DNA of 64,000 bases from a virus: positions 1-64,000 of the IMG/VR virus record IMGVR_UViG_3300032217_000462, one strand, 5' to 3'. Made by a program: the position numbers and the translations under genes. Positions 1-8,482 of the stretch are shown piece after piece. Each line of letters begins with the position of its first letter. Positions within the stretch are counted from its first letter, which is position 1. A model generated the notes under the pieces. The model searched no databases, was not told the DNA's origin, and was given only the letters and a program-made list of their open reading frames with translations.

Positions 1-361
1 ATTGCTTGAGTCCACTACACAGTGTGATTCTACAAAATTAGTTGAAATTTTAAGATTGCACTTTATTAGAAAATCTATTCCTAAAAACCAATACAGTAAA
101 ATCAAACCGATTTTTAACTTAAAAGGTAATAGTTTTCTAATAAACCCTGCAGCCTTATTTACTGATACCACTACAGATATTGTTCACAAAGCGCAATATA
201 TTCGGTTAGCGGGGCGTAGAAACTACGCAATATATAAACATTACGGTTATACATATCTAGACCTATCTTACTATTCAGATATTGACCTAAACGCAATAAA
301 ATCAAATCCGCTACTTAAAATAACAGAAAACAAAATTAACTTCAAATACGAGGAAAAATAA
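1..361 (+). CDS. Unknown phage protein, 5'-truncated
   Basis: The frame is open to the left edge of the window, so the true start lies outside and only about 119 C-terminal residues are visible. I recognise no domain. The visible part is rich in Lys, Asn, Tyr and Ile, with no membrane segment or signal peptide, and it ends in a short charged tail (KYEEK). It stops 2 bases before the ssDNA-binding protein gene and is probably co-transcribed with it, which suggests a role in replication or recombination. That is inference from position only. Confidence 0.55.
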   Translation, partial: LLESTTQCDSTKLVEILRLHFIRKSIPKNQYSKIKPIFNLKGNSFLINPAALFTDTTTDIVHKAQYIRLAGRRNYAIYKHYGYTYLDLSYYSDIDLNAIKSNPLLKITENKINFKYEEK

Positions 362-363
362 AA

Positions 364-1005
364 ATGGCACTTAGCTTTAAAAATACCAAAGGTAAAGCAC
401 AATCAAACAAAGTCGAATCTTACGAATACAAAGATGGCGAAAACACGGTCCGCTTAATTGGCGGAGTTCTTCCACGATATATTTATTGGCTGAAAGGCAC
501 TAATAACAAAGATATTCCAGTTGAATGTTTGGCATTTAGTCGTGAAAAGGAGAAGTTTGATAACATTGAGAAAGATCATGTTACTGAATATTTTCCAGAA
601 GCAAAATGCTCTTGGAGCTATTCTGTAAATTGTATTGACCCTAAGTCGCAAAAAGTTGTTGCTCTTAATCTCAAAAAGAAATTGTTTGAGCAAATCGTTA
701 CAGCGGCTGAAGATTTGGGAGATCCTACTGACTATGATACAGGTTGGGATGTTGTATTCAAGCGTGTAAAGACAGGTCCACTGCCTTTTAATGTTGAGTA
801 TACATTGCAGGTTTTGCGTTGCAAAGCTCGCCCACTAACTGATGAAGAGCGCGCTATGGCTGATGCTGCTAAAAATATTGATGAGAAATTTCCTCGTCCT
901 ACAGAAGCAGATGTAAAAGCCTTGTTGGATAAAATTACTACACAACAAGATGAAGAAGGCGAAGGCGAATCTTCAGAGCAAGAAGCAGTCAAAGAACTAG
1001 GTTAA
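364..1005 (+). CDS. ssDNA-binding protein, gp32-like
   Basis: A 213-residue protein that probably coats single-stranded DNA during replication and recombination. Its N-terminus is basic (MALSFKNTKGKAQSNK). The centre has aromatic and Cys residues resembling the core of phage gp32-like proteins (KCSWSYSVNCID, around residues 78-90). The C-terminus is strongly acidic (DEEGEGESSEQE), the usual partner-docking tail of phage and bacterial SSBs. A purine-rich ribosome binding site (GAGG) precedes the ATG. It sits beside the SbcCD pair, as gp32 genes often sit near gp46/gp47. A strong terminator follows, so it is probably expressed separately and at high level. Family assignment rests on architecture and context; T4 gp32 itself is about 301 residues, so this is a shorter form. 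Confidence 0.75.
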   Translation: MALSFKNTKGKAQSNKVESYEYKDGENTVRLIGGVLPRYIYWLKGTNNKDIPVECLAFSREKEKFDNIEKDHVTEYFPEAKCSWSYSVNCIDPKSQKVVALNLKKKLFEQIVTAAEDLGDPTDYDTGWDVVFKRVKTGPLPFNVEYTLQVLRCKARPLTDEERAMADAAKNIDEKFPRPTEADVKALLDKITTQQDEEGEGESSEQEAVKELG

Positions 1006-1012
1006 AAAAATC

Positions 1013-1047
1013 AAAAGCCCGCTAAACGAAATGCTTAGCGGGCTTTT
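1013..1047 (+). terminator. Intrinsic terminator after the SSB gene
   Basis: A perfect 13-bp inverted repeat (1013-1025 with 1035-1047) encloses a 9-base loop. Its GC core is GCCCGC/GCGGGC and the 3' arm ends in TTTT. It lies 8 bases after the SSB stop codon and 18 bases before sbcD. It would end most transcripts after the SSB gene, with read-through supplying sbcD and sbcC. Confidence 0.85.
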
Positions 1048-1064
1048 CTGTCTCATAAGGCAAT

Positions 1065-2021
1065 ATGAAAGTATTATTTACAGCTGACATCCATATTAAG
1101 TTGGGTCAAAAGAACGTACCTATTTTGTGGGCTAAAAATAGGTTTGATATGTTATGGCAACAACTCCATGCCCTACAATCAGAATGTGATCTTTTTGTTA
1201 TTGGTGGAGATGTTTTTGATAAACTTCCTAATATGGAAGAGTTAGAAACATACTTTGATTTAGTTAATGCTTGTAAGATTCCTACTATTATTTATCCAGG
1301 AAATCACGAAGCAGTTAAAAAAGATACAACCTTTTTAACAAATTTAAAACAAGTTACTAATCGCTTAAACCCCAAAGTAGAAATTATTGATGATTTCTAC
1401 ACACTAGATAATATGGATTTTATTCCATATAATAAATTAAAAGATTTTGAAAAGTCACCGCACTTAGTGCATGGCGATATTTGCTTTACTCATGCTCGTG
1501 GAGAGATTCCTCCACACGTAAAACCCGAACTAGATTTAGAATTATTTGCTCGCTGGAAGATAGTTTTAGCTGGCGATTTACACAGCTATGAAAACTCTCA
1601 GAAGAATATTATCTATCCTGGAAGTCCCGTTACTACTAGCTTTCATCGTAATAATGTGGCTACTGGTGTTGTTATATTGGATACCAATAGCCTAGAGCAC
1701 GAGTGGCGTGAACTACAACTACCACAACTTATTCGTCGTACAGTAGCTGTGCATGACCCTAAGCCGCAAACAGACTACGATCACACAATTTATCAAGTTG
1801 AAGGCGATATGCAAGAATTGGGTGAATTAGAAGACTCAGATCTAATTGATCGTAAAGTAATTAAGCGAGACACAGACTCTGCGCTAATTCTAGACAAAGA
1901 AATGTCTATGTCAGAAGAAATTCGTGAGTATCTAGCATACATTTTAGAGTTGCCCGAAGATACTATAGAAAACGTATTAAAAGAGTTTCAAAATTATGCA
2001 GACAAAATTGAAACTGAATAG
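1065..2021 (+). CDS. SbcD/Mre11-like recombination nuclease subunit (T4 gp47 type)
   Basis: A 318-residue metallophosphoesterase, the nuclease half of an SbcCD/Mre11-Rad50 complex that resects double-strand ends for recombination-dependent replication. The metal-binding motifs are in order: D8-x-H10, GGDVFD at 47-52, GNHE at 79-82, a later His in THARGE and the GDLHSY block near residue 175. Length and order match T4 gp47 and bacterial SbcD. The gene is followed after 8 bases by its ATPase partner, which fixes the assignment. There is no obvious separate promoter after the upstream terminator, so expression probably depends on read-through. Confidence 0.93.
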   Translation: MKVLFTADIHIKLGQKNVPILWAKNRFDMLWQQLHALQSECDLFVIGGDVFDKLPNMEELETYFDLVNACKIPTIIYPGNHEAVKKDTTFLTNLKQVTNRLNPKVEIIDDFYTLDNMDFIPYNKLKDFEKSPHLVHGDICFTHARGEIPPHVKPELDLELFARWKIVLAGDLHSYENSQKNIIYPGSPVTTSFHRNNVATGVVILDTNSLEHEWRELQLPQLIRRTVAVHDPKPQTDYDHTIYQVEGDMQELGELEDSDLIDRKVIKRDTDSALILDKEMSMSEEIREYLAYILELPEDTIENVLKEFQNYADKIETE

Positions 2022-2029
2022 AGACTTTA

Positions 2030-3826
2030 ATGATAACTATAAAACAACTACGATGGGCTAACGCATTTAGCTACGGAAAAGATAATAAAATTGATTTTGT
2101 TGCAGCTCCGCTAACACAATTAGTAGGTCGTAACGGACACGGTAAAAGTTCTATTGCGCTTATACTAGAAGAAGTATTATTCAATAAAAATTCTAAAGGT
2201 ATTAAGAAAGCAGATATTCTTAACAGACATATTAAAGATAAGTCTTATACAATTGAATTAGATTTTAATCGTGATGATGTAGATTACACAATCAAATCTA
2301 GTCGTGGCACTGCACAAACAGTAAAGCTGTTTAAAGAAGGTGTAGACATAAGTGCTCACACAGCTACAGCTACTTATAAAATGATTGAAGATATACTAGG
2401 TTTTGATCATAAAAGTTTTGCTCAAATTGTTTATCAGTCAAATGCCAGTAGTCTTGAGTTTTTAACTGCTCCTGATACTGCTCGTAAAAAGTTTTTGATC
2501 GAAATCTTGAACTTAGGCAAATATACTCGTGCTGCTGAAGTTTTCAAAGAAGTTTCAACTCAACTTACCAAAGATATTGCTGCAGTGCAATCGCAAGTTA
2601 ATACTGTTTCAAGCTGGCTAAATAAGTATGAAAAGACTGATTTAACCTTAAAAGAAATTGTAGCAACACCTGAGTTAGATACAACATTAATAACTGAAGC
2701 TTCCGCATTAGAATCTAGTATAAACAGTATTGAGTCTACTAACAAAAAAATTAGTCAGAACAATACTTACAAACAATTACAAGCTAAGATTAAACTTACA
2801 CCTATTCCTGATAAACCTGAAGAAGGCATAGAAGGTTATCAAGCAGAAGTAGCAAAGTTATCTAAAACAGTAAGTGACGCTCAAAGTTTTGTTTTAAAAA
2901 TGAAAGCATTGCACGGAACGTGCCCTACTTGTTTAAGTGACATTGACGAGGCCAAGGTTACTGAATTAATTGAAGAAAAAACAGCAGAAGCTGAAGTAGC
3001 CGCTGTAGAAACTATGAGTTATACTCAAAAAATAGTTCAAATTAAACAGCAAAAAACAGCTTGGCAAGAAGCACAAAAAGCGCAAGAAGATTGGGAAAAG
3101 TATCATACTTTAATTGATACAGACCTTCCAGGAACACTATTAGATAAACAAACACTACAACAACAATTTACAGAATTACAGAGTAGTATTACTCAAACAA
3201 AACGTAAAATCGTAGAAGCAGAACAGCATAATAAAGAAGTAACAGCACACAATACTAAAGTAGACTTAGTGTCTAAACAGTTAGTAGATATGAACCAAGA
3301 GTTAGAAACTTATAGCGGTAAATTACATGAATTAAGCGAAAGAATGAGTATTTTAAATGTTTTAACAAAAACATTTAGTACAACAGGTCTAGTAGCGTAT
3401 AAAATTGAGAGTTTAGTAAAAGACTTAGAAGATACTACAAATAAATATTTGGTAGATCTAAGTGATGGAAGATTTCAAATTGGTTTCAAAATAAGTGCTA
3501 GCGACAAATTAAATGTTGTTATTACTGATAATGGAAAAGATATTGAAATACTGGCTCTTAGTGGTGGCGAGAAAGCAAGAGTTAATGTAGCTACATTATT
3601 AGCTATTAGAAAACTAATGCAAACATTGTCCAGTTCTAGAATCAATCTATTAATACTGGATGAAACTGTAGAAACACTTGATACTGATGGTAAAGAAAAA
3701 TTAGTAGAAGTATTACTACAAGAAGAACATTTAAATACTTTTTTAGTAAGTCATGGTTTTAGTCACCCATTACTAGAAAAAATTAATGTTGTTAAGCGTA
3801 ATAACATATCCCAAATAGAGGTATAA
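2030..3826 (+). CDS. SbcC/Rad50-like ATPase subunit (T4 gp46 type)
   Basis: A 598-residue SMC-like ATPase that partners the SbcD nuclease. The N-terminal head has a Walker A loop, GRNGHGKS at 33-40. Two Gln/Lys/Glu-rich coiled-coil arms flank a zinc hook, C298-P-T-C301. The C-terminal head carries the ABC signature LSGGEKAR near 510 and Walker B LLILDE near 541-546, followed by a D-loop-type motif. All motifs needed for ATP-driven clamping and hook-mediated dimerisation are present. Its arms are short compared with bacterial SbcC (about 1050 residues), as in T4 gp46. The next gene begins 1 base after its stop. Confidence 0.95.
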   Translation: MITIKQLRWANAFSYGKDNKIDFVAAPLTQLVGRNGHGKSSIALILEEVLFNKNSKGIKKADILNRHIKDKSYTIELDFNRDDVDYTIKSSRGTAQTVKLFKEGVDISAHTATATYKMIEDILGFDHKSFAQIVYQSNASSLEFLTAPDTARKKFLIEILNLGKYTRAAEVFKEVSTQLTKDIAAVQSQVNTVSSWLNKYEKTDLTLKEIVATPELDTTLITEASALESSINSIESTNKKISQNNTYKQLQAKIKLTPIPDKPEEGIEGYQAEVAKLSKTVSDAQSFVLKMKALHGTCPTCLSDIDEAKVTELIEEKTAEAEVAAVETMSYTQKIVQIKQQKTAWQEAQKAQEDWEKYHTLIDTDLPGTLLDKQTLQQQFTELQSSITQTKRKIVEAEQHNKEVTAHNTKVDLVSKQLVDMNQELETYSGKLHELSERMSILNVLTKTFSTTGLVAYKIESLVKDLEDTTNKYLVDLSDGRFQIGFKISASDKLNVVITDNGKDIEILALSGGEKARVNVATLLAIRKLMQTLSSSRINLLILDETVETLDTDGKEKLVEVLLQEEHLNTFLVSHGFSHPLLEKINVVKRNNISQIEV

Positions 3827-3827
3827 C

Positions 3828-4109
3828 ATGATTTTAGAAGAACTTGAAGGTAACGTAAAAGTTACTTTTGCTGGAAAAACACTATCCGTAGGTGATAGTG
3901 CCGATGATTATAGCAAAGGCGTATTAGTAATTGGTACTGGTAAAGCCATTTTTAGGTTAGATCCTAGTGCTACATTTGAAGTCAAAGGCGTAGAAACTGT
4001 TGTTGAAGAAAAACCAACTACTGTACCCGTCTCTACACCAGTCCCTACACCAGCTCCTACACCAGCTCCTATACCAGCTCCTGTACCACAAGTGCCAATT
4101 GTTGAGTAA
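3828..4109 (+). CDS. Small protein with Pro-rich tail, unknown function
   Basis: A 93-residue protein with two parts. Residues 1-55 look like a small beta-rich domain with alternating hydrophobic and charged residues. Residues 60-93 are a low-complexity tail of Pro, Ala, Thr and Val with repeated PTPAP units, probably an extended linker or docking tail. I do not recognise the family. It is placed between sbcC and the resolvase-like gene, starting 1 base after sbcC and sharing one base with the next start (TAATG). Translational coupling and a role in the recombination module are therefore likely, but no biochemical function can be inferred. Confidence 0.75.
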   Translation: MILEELEGNVKVTFAGKTLSVGDSADDYSKGVLVIGTGKAIFRLDPSATFEVKGVETVVEEKPTTVPVSTPVPTPAPTPAPIPAPVPQVPIVE

Positions 4110-4567
4110 TGGCTGTAGACCCTAGAGCCAAAGGTGCTAGAACAGAAACCACAGTACGTGATCTGTTAAAAAAGCATACTGGTTTACCCTGGGAAAGAGT
4201 ACCTGGATCAGGTGCTCTTGACCCTAAACATCAGCTTAAAGGCGATTTGTACGTTCCTGGGCGAACCAACCTTTGGTGTGTAGAAGTTAAAGGCTATGCG
4301 GAAGACCACCTTACTTCACACTTACTAACATCCAAGACTCCGCAACTAGTAGAATTCTGGCAACAGACTACTCGTCAAGGCACACAAGTAGGCAAAAAAC
4401 CATTATTGATTTTTAAATTTGATCGCAGCAAAGTATTTGTTGCTTTTGATGAAATGCCTAATTCACAAAACTATCGTTGCCTCTACTACAACCACGAAGA
4501 CCACGAATTCTATGCAGCACTGCTAGAAGATTGGTTAAAGTGGGAGCAACCAGTATTTGTAACTTGA
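4109..4567 (+). CDS. PD-(D/E)XK nuclease, Holliday-junction-resolvase-like
   Basis: A 152-residue nuclease with the catalytic pattern of the archaeal Hjc/phage resolvase group: E13 in a basic N-terminal helix, an RVPGSGA loop at 30-36, D46 in GDLYVP, then E59-V-K61. These are the expected E...D...ExK metal-binding and catalytic residues. Family members cut branched DNA such as Holliday junctions, consistent with its place after sbcCD and before the flap exonuclease. The start overlaps the preceding stop by one base (TAATG). Its stop codon lies inside the -35 box of the next promoter. A more general phage recombination nuclease is the main alternative. Confidence 0.8.
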   Translation: MAVDPRAKGARTETTVRDLLKKHTGLPWERVPGSGALDPKHQLKGDLYVPGRTNLWCVEVKGYAEDHLTSHLLTSKTPQLVEFWQQTTRQGTQVGKKPLLIFKFDRSKVFVAFDEMPNSQNYRCLYYNHEDHEFYAALLEDWLKWEQPVFVT

Positions 4568-4592
4568 CAAAACAGCACAGCAGTGGTATAAT
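4564..4592 (+). promoter_or_regulatory. Sigma70-type promoter, extended -10, for exonuclease-dUTPase-RNR
   Basis: A perfect -35 TTGACA (4564-4569) is separated by 17 bases from a perfect -10 TATAAT (4587-4592), with an upstream TGG that forms an extended -10. The -35 overlaps the stop codon of the resolvase-like gene. Transcription would start near 4599, about 15 bases before the exonuclease ATG. That short leader shows no clear ribosome binding site. It is the only promoter of this quality found on the + strand. Confidence 0.88.
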
Positions 4593-4614
4593 AACAGATT
4601 AACACACAAATAAT

Positions 4615-5460
4615 ATGTCAAAAACATTTTCAAAAATTACCGAAACAAACAATACTCTGCTTGTTGTTGACTCACTTAATCTTGCATTTCGCTATAAACA
4701 TAGCGGTGCTACAGATTTTGCTGAAGACTACTTACGCACAGTTCAAAGTCTTAAAAAATCATATAAAGCATCTCATGTGATTATTGCTGGCGATCAAGGC
4801 TCATCAAGCTATCGCAAAGCTATTTATCCTGAGTACAAACAAAATCGTAAAGATAAATTCGAGAATCAAACAGACGCTGAAAAAGCAGCGTTTGAATTGT
4901 TTTTTGAGGACTTTACAAAAACACTAGAACATATTGCTGACAATACCGATTTTCCAGTTTTACGCTTTCAAGGTGTTGAGGCTGACGATATTGCAGCATA
5001 TATTGTATCAAAAAAATCAAAACTTCCCATTGACGATATTTGGCTGGTTAGCTCAGATAAAGATTGGGATTTATTAGTTCAACCTAACGTATCAAGGTTC
5101 AGTTATGTTACTCGTAAAGAAGTTACAGTCGATAATTGGAATGACCACTATGACTTTAATCCAGAAAACTACATTAGTATTAAATGTCTTACAGGTGACA
5201 GTGGTGATAATGTTGCTGGGGTGCCTGGTATTGGACCTAAGCGAGCCGTGGGATTGGTTAATGAATATGGCAGTACTTACGATATTATTGCGAGCATCCC
5301 TATTAGTGGTAGATATAAATACATCCAAGCACTAAATGAATGTAAAGATCAACTAGAATTGAACTATAAATTAATGGATTTAGTTACCTTTTGCGAAGAT
5401 GCAATTGGTACTGAAAATTGTAAACAAATTGACGAAACCTTAGAGTTATATTTAAAATGA
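4615..5460 (+). CDS. 5'-3' exonuclease / flap endonuclease (T5 D15 / T4 RNase H type)
   Basis: A 281-residue structure-specific nuclease that removes RNA primers and 5' flaps during phage replication. Conserved acidic positions are visible: D19 in VVDSLNL, the GDQG block near 60, EADD near 120, and SSDKDWD near 144. A helix-3-turn-helix DNA-binding segment, GDSGDNVAGVPGIGPKRA, lies near 194-211. Length is typical of phage members, without the polymerase domains of DNA polymerase I. It is the first gene behind a strong promoter, and its ATG lacks an obvious Shine-Dalgarno sequence. Its stop overlaps the dUTPase start (ATGA), so the two are probably coupled. Confidence 0.93.
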   Translation: MSKTFSKITETNNTLLVVDSLNLAFRYKHSGATDFAEDYLRTVQSLKKSYKASHVIIAGDQGSSSYRKAIYPEYKQNRKDKFENQTDAEKAAFELFFEDFTKTLEHIADNTDFPVLRFQGVEADDIAAYIVSKKSKLPIDDIWLVSSDKDWDLLVQPNVSRFSYVTRKEVTVDNWNDHYDFNPENYISIKCLTGDSGDNVAGVPGIGPKRAVGLVNEYGSTYDIIASIPISGRYKYIQALNECKDQLELNYKLMDLVTFCEDAIGTENCKQIDETLELYLK

Positions 5461-5930
5461 ACGGAACAACTATTTCAACTATTGGATATAATCCAAGTAC
5501 CATGACTTATAGTAATGTATTAGAATGTCAGCTAAAGCCAGGAGCTCAACTTCCTGAGCGTGCTCATCCAACAGATGCTGGAGCAGATTTAATGAGCAAC
5601 GAAGATTTGGAAATTTATCCAAATGAGCAAAAACTTGTTGATACGGGTATAGCAATTAAAATTCCACAAGGCTTTGCAGGCTTTGTGTATAATAGAAGCT
5701 CTCAAGGAAAAAAAGGAATTACTATCCCTCACAGCGTAGGCGTGATTGATAGTGGTTATCGTGACACAATTAAAGTTTTGTTAAAAAATATCGGTGATGA
5801 CCCTTATAAAATTACGGCTGGTGATAGAATTGCCCAGTTGGTTATTCAGAAGGTTGAACTAGTACAGTTTAAAGATATTTGGAACGACTCTACCCGAGGC
5901 ACAGGAGGCTTCGGTTCAACAGGAACATAA
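5457..5930 (+). CDS. dut: dUTP diphosphatase (dUTPase)
   Basis: Hydrolyses dUTP to dUMP, keeping uracil out of phage DNA and feeding dTMP synthesis. All five trimeric dUTPase motifs are present in the 157 residues: DAGADL near 40-45, NRSSQGKKG near 79-87, GVIDSGYRD near 95-103, GDRIAQ at 122-127 and the C-terminal P-loop-like RGTGGFGSTG at 147-156. The start at 5457 overlaps the exonuclease stop as ATGA. An internal ATG at 5502 would remove 15 poorly conserved residues and is a possible alternative. It is in one operon with the reductase downstream, a nucleotide-pool pairing. Confidence 0.95.
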   Translation: MNGTTISTIGYNPSTMTYSNVLECQLKPGAQLPERAHPTDAGADLMSNEDLEIYPNEQKLVDTGIAIKIPQGFAGFVYNRSSQGKKGITIPHSVGVIDSGYRDTIKVLLKNIGDDPYKITAGDRIAQLVIQKVELVQFKDIWNDSTRGTGGFGSTGT

Positions 5931-5937
5931 GGAAATC

Positions 5938-7902
5938 ATGCAGGTAAGCACAAGAGCACAAGTAATTACACGTCGTACATATAATCGCCCCACATCAGAC
6001 GACGGAAAACAATTTGAAACGTGGCAAGAAACAGTTGCACGAGTTATCGATCACCAAGAATGGTTGTGGCAACGTGCCGCAAAACGTGAATTAACAGATG
6101 TAGAATATTCAGAACTTTACGATCTTGAACAACTGATGCTGGATCGCAAAGTAGCTATGAGTGGTCGTACATTGTGGCTTGGTGGTACAGATGTAGCTAA
6201 AACTCGGGAAGCTAGTCAATTTAACTGCAGTTTTACTCATGTAGAAACTGTATACGATGTAGTAGATTGTTTATGGCTTTTGCTGCAAGGATGCGGAGTA
6301 GGATTTAAACCAATTGTTGGTACATTGAATGGGTTTTCAAAACCTATTAAAAATATCCGTGTAGTTCGTAGTACTCGTACAGCTAAAGGCGGATTGGAGC
6401 ATAATGTTGAAACATTTGATCAAGAAACTAAAACATGGACTATTCAGGTTGGTGACTCGGCTGAAGCTTGGGCAAAATCCATCGGTAAGCTTATTGCTGG
6501 TAAGTACGCTGCTGATACTCTCGTACTCGACTTTAGTCAGCTCCGCCCTGCTGGGGAGAGGTTAAAAGGATATGGATGGATTTCAAGTGGAGATAGCGCT
6601 ATATCAACTGCATATGTGGCTATTGCAAACATCCTCAATGGGCGTGCTGATAGCTTGCTTACTAGGATGGATATTCTTGACATTGTTAATCATCTCGGTA
6701 CAATTCTTAGTAGCCGTCGGAGTGCAGAAATTGCACTATTTGATTACGGACAACCAGAGTGGGAAGAATTTGCTGTAGCAAAGAAAGATTGGTGGTTGTA
6801 TAATAACTCACACCGCCAACAATCGAATAATAGTTTAGTATTTAAAGAGAAGCCATTAAAAGCTGATTTGCAAAAGATTTTTGATCTGATGTTAGAAGCA
6901 GGCGGCTCAGAACCTGGATTTATCAATGAAGTTGAAGCTTTACGACGTGCCCCTTGGTTTAAGGGTGCAAATCCCTGTGTGGAAATCCTACTCGGAAATA
7001 AATCTTTCTGTAATCTCACAGAAACCGACATTGCCAAATTCAAAGGCGATACCGCGGGACTTCACAATGCCATACGGCTGGCAGCTCGTGCAAACTATCG
7101 TCAAACCTGTGTAAACTTACAAGACGGTATTTTACAAGAGTCGTGGCACTTAAATAACTACTTTATGCGTTTATGCGGAGTTGGTTTAACAGGTATTGCT
7201 AAGCGGCCTGATATGAATGGTTACGACTATGAGTATTTAAAGCGTACTGCTACTGGTGCTGCTATTGGTATGGCTCAAGAACTAGACCTGCCGTCGCCCA
7301 AAAATATTACTTGTGTTAAACCTTCAGGAACACTATCCAAGATTATGGATACCACAGAAGGAATTCACAAGCCACTAGGAAAGTATATTTTCAATAATGT
7401 ACAATTTAGTAAATTTGACCCTGTTGTTGAAGTATTGCGCAATGCTAATTATAACGTTGTTAACCACCCCACTGATGATAGCGGTGTACTTATTACATTT
7501 CCTGTTGAGTGGATTGATGTGCCTTTCATTAAAGTTGACGGCAAAGAAGTCAACTTGGACACAGCCGTCGAACAACTTGAAAAATACAAGTTAATTCAAA
7601 CTTCGTGGACTCAGCAAAATACTAGTGTAACAATTAGTTATGATCCTACAGAAGTTCCTGCAATCATTGATTGGTTGCTGGACAATTGGGATTGTTATGT
7701 TGGTGTTAGTTTCATCTACAGAACAGACCCTACTAAAACAGCAAAAGATTTGGGATATTTATACTTACCACAAGAAGTAGTAGATGAGCAAACTTTCCGC
7801 AATTATGTACAACAATTAACGCCAGTAAGCCTAGAAAATGCCAATAGTTTTGATGAAATTATGGGTGAAGATTGCGCTACTGGTGCTTGTCCAATAAGGT
7901 AA
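5938..7902 (+). CDS. Class II (adenosylcobalamin-dependent) ribonucleoside triphosphate reductase
   Basis: A 654-residue monomeric reductase making dNTPs from NTPs. Residues match the Lactobacillus leichmannii enzyme pattern: C97 (FNCSF) and C358 as the reducing pair, C347 as the thiyl-radical Cys, N345 and E349 as active-site partners (NPCVE), a PSGTLSK phosphate loop, and the C-terminal redox pair C646/C651 with the same CX4C spacing. C347 to C358 is 11 residues, as in the reference enzyme (408 to 419). It is shorter than that enzyme (739 residues). No class I small subunit or class III activase is in the window. Function would depend on cobalamin from the host. It follows dUTPase after 7 bases. 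Confidence 0.93.
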   Translation: MQVSTRAQVITRRTYNRPTSDDGKQFETWQETVARVIDHQEWLWQRAAKRELTDVEYSELYDLEQLMLDRKVAMSGRTLWLGGTDVAKTREASQFNCSFTHVETVYDVVDCLWLLLQGCGVGFKPIVGTLNGFSKPIKNIRVVRSTRTAKGGLEHNVETFDQETKTWTIQVGDSAEAWAKSIGKLIAGKYAADTLVLDFSQLRPAGERLKGYGWISSGDSAISTAYVAIANILNGRADSLLTRMDILDIVNHLGTILSSRRSAEIALFDYGQPEWEEFAVAKKDWWLYNNSHRQQSNNSLVFKEKPLKADLQKIFDLMLEAGGSEPGFINEVEALRRAPWFKGANPCVEILLGNKSFCNLTETDIAKFKGDTAGLHNAIRLAARANYRQTCVNLQDGILQESWHLNNYFMRLCGVGLTGIAKRPDMNGYDYEYLKRTATGAAIGMAQELDLPSPKNITCVKPSGTLSKIMDTTEGIHKPLGKYIFNNVQFSKFDPVVEVLRNANYNVVNHPTDDSGVLITFPVEWIDVPFIKVDGKEVNLDTAVEQLEKYKLIQTSWTQQNTSVTISYDPTEVPAIIDWLLDNWDCYVGVSFIYRTDPTKTAKDLGYLYLPQEVVDEQTFRNYVQQLTPVSLENANSFDEIMGEDCATGACPIR

Positions 7903-7904
7903 AT

Positions 7905-8075
7905 ATGGAAGTAACTAAAGACACAGTACTAAAACTTGAATTAACTATTGAAGAAACTAATCATGTTTTAGCTGGGCTTCAAGAATTGTCCGCTAAAATT
8001 TGTAACCCAATTACGGTTAAAATTCAAAAGCAGGCAAGTGAACAGTTGCCCAAAGCAGAAGCTCCTAAAGAGTAA
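7905..8075 (+). CDS. Small conserved phage protein, unknown function
   Basis: A 56-residue soluble protein, the last gene of the rightward operon. The chosen ATG at 7905 has an AAGG ribosome binding site inside the end of the reductase gene; an earlier in-frame start at 7872 would overlap that gene. The sequence LELTIEETNHVLAGLQEL resembles a widespread type of tiny phage protein in which this amphipathic helix is followed by a helix with IQKQ. No activity is known to me. Its stop lies 2 bases before the terminator. Confidence 0.75.
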   Translation: MEVTKDTVLKLELTIEETNHVLAGLQELSAKICNPITVKIQKQASEQLPKAEAPKE

Positions 8076-8077
8076 GT

Positions 8078-8118
8078 AAAAAAGCCCCTAAGTATTGCTA
8101 CTTAGGGGCTTTTTTTTT
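8078..8118. terminator. Bidirectional terminator between convergent operons
   Basis: A perfect 17-bp stem (8078-8094 with 8099-8115) closes a TTGC loop, with A6 on the left and T8 on the right. It therefore terminates both the rightward metabolic operon and the leftward late operon ending with the gene at 8117. The left-going stop codon (8117-8119) touches the edge of the structure. Confidence 0.93.
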
Positions 8119-8479
8119 ATTTACGAAGTTTTAAAATATCATGTACAAGTAGTGCGCGTGCTGCCATAATAGAGTCTCGTTTTTCACGACTCCAACTAAA
8201 GCCACCATCACCGCCCCACATATCCCAAGCAACTCGACCTTTTGACGGAAAACCTTCTTCTCCGCTATTAAAACCAGTTGCTTGCTTATCAACTTCATGA
8301 CGGCTAAAGAATGAAAACATTCGTAGTACAGTAGAAGCCGATAAATTTTCACGATTTTTTAGTTGATTTGCTCGTGCTAAACCCACTAATGTACCGCCTG
8401 GTTTACCTTCTTCGTGCCATTTTAGTGCGCGATTAGCTGCACTTGCCATACCCTCTGTAGGTTTATACATTTCTGCCAT
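8117..8479 (-). CDS. Conserved phage protein, unknown function
   Basis: A 120-residue soluble protein and the last gene of the leftward transcript. It carries a block I associate with many phage structural and accessory proteins: GGTLVGLARANQL, then SFFSRHEVDKQ, then GRVAWDMWGGDGG. The strongly conserved Arg, His, Trp and Gly residues suggest a real fold rather than a linker. I know no established biochemical role. It follows PhoH after 3 bases, so it is probably translated from the PhoH promoter transcript. Confidence 0.7.
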   Translation of the reverse strand: MAEMYKPTEGMASAANRALKWHEEGKPGGTLVGLARANQLKNRENLSASTVLRMFSFFSRHEVDKQATGFNSGEEGFPSKGRVAWDMWGGDGGFSWSREKRDSIMAARALLVHDILKLRK

Positions 8480-8482
8480 AAT

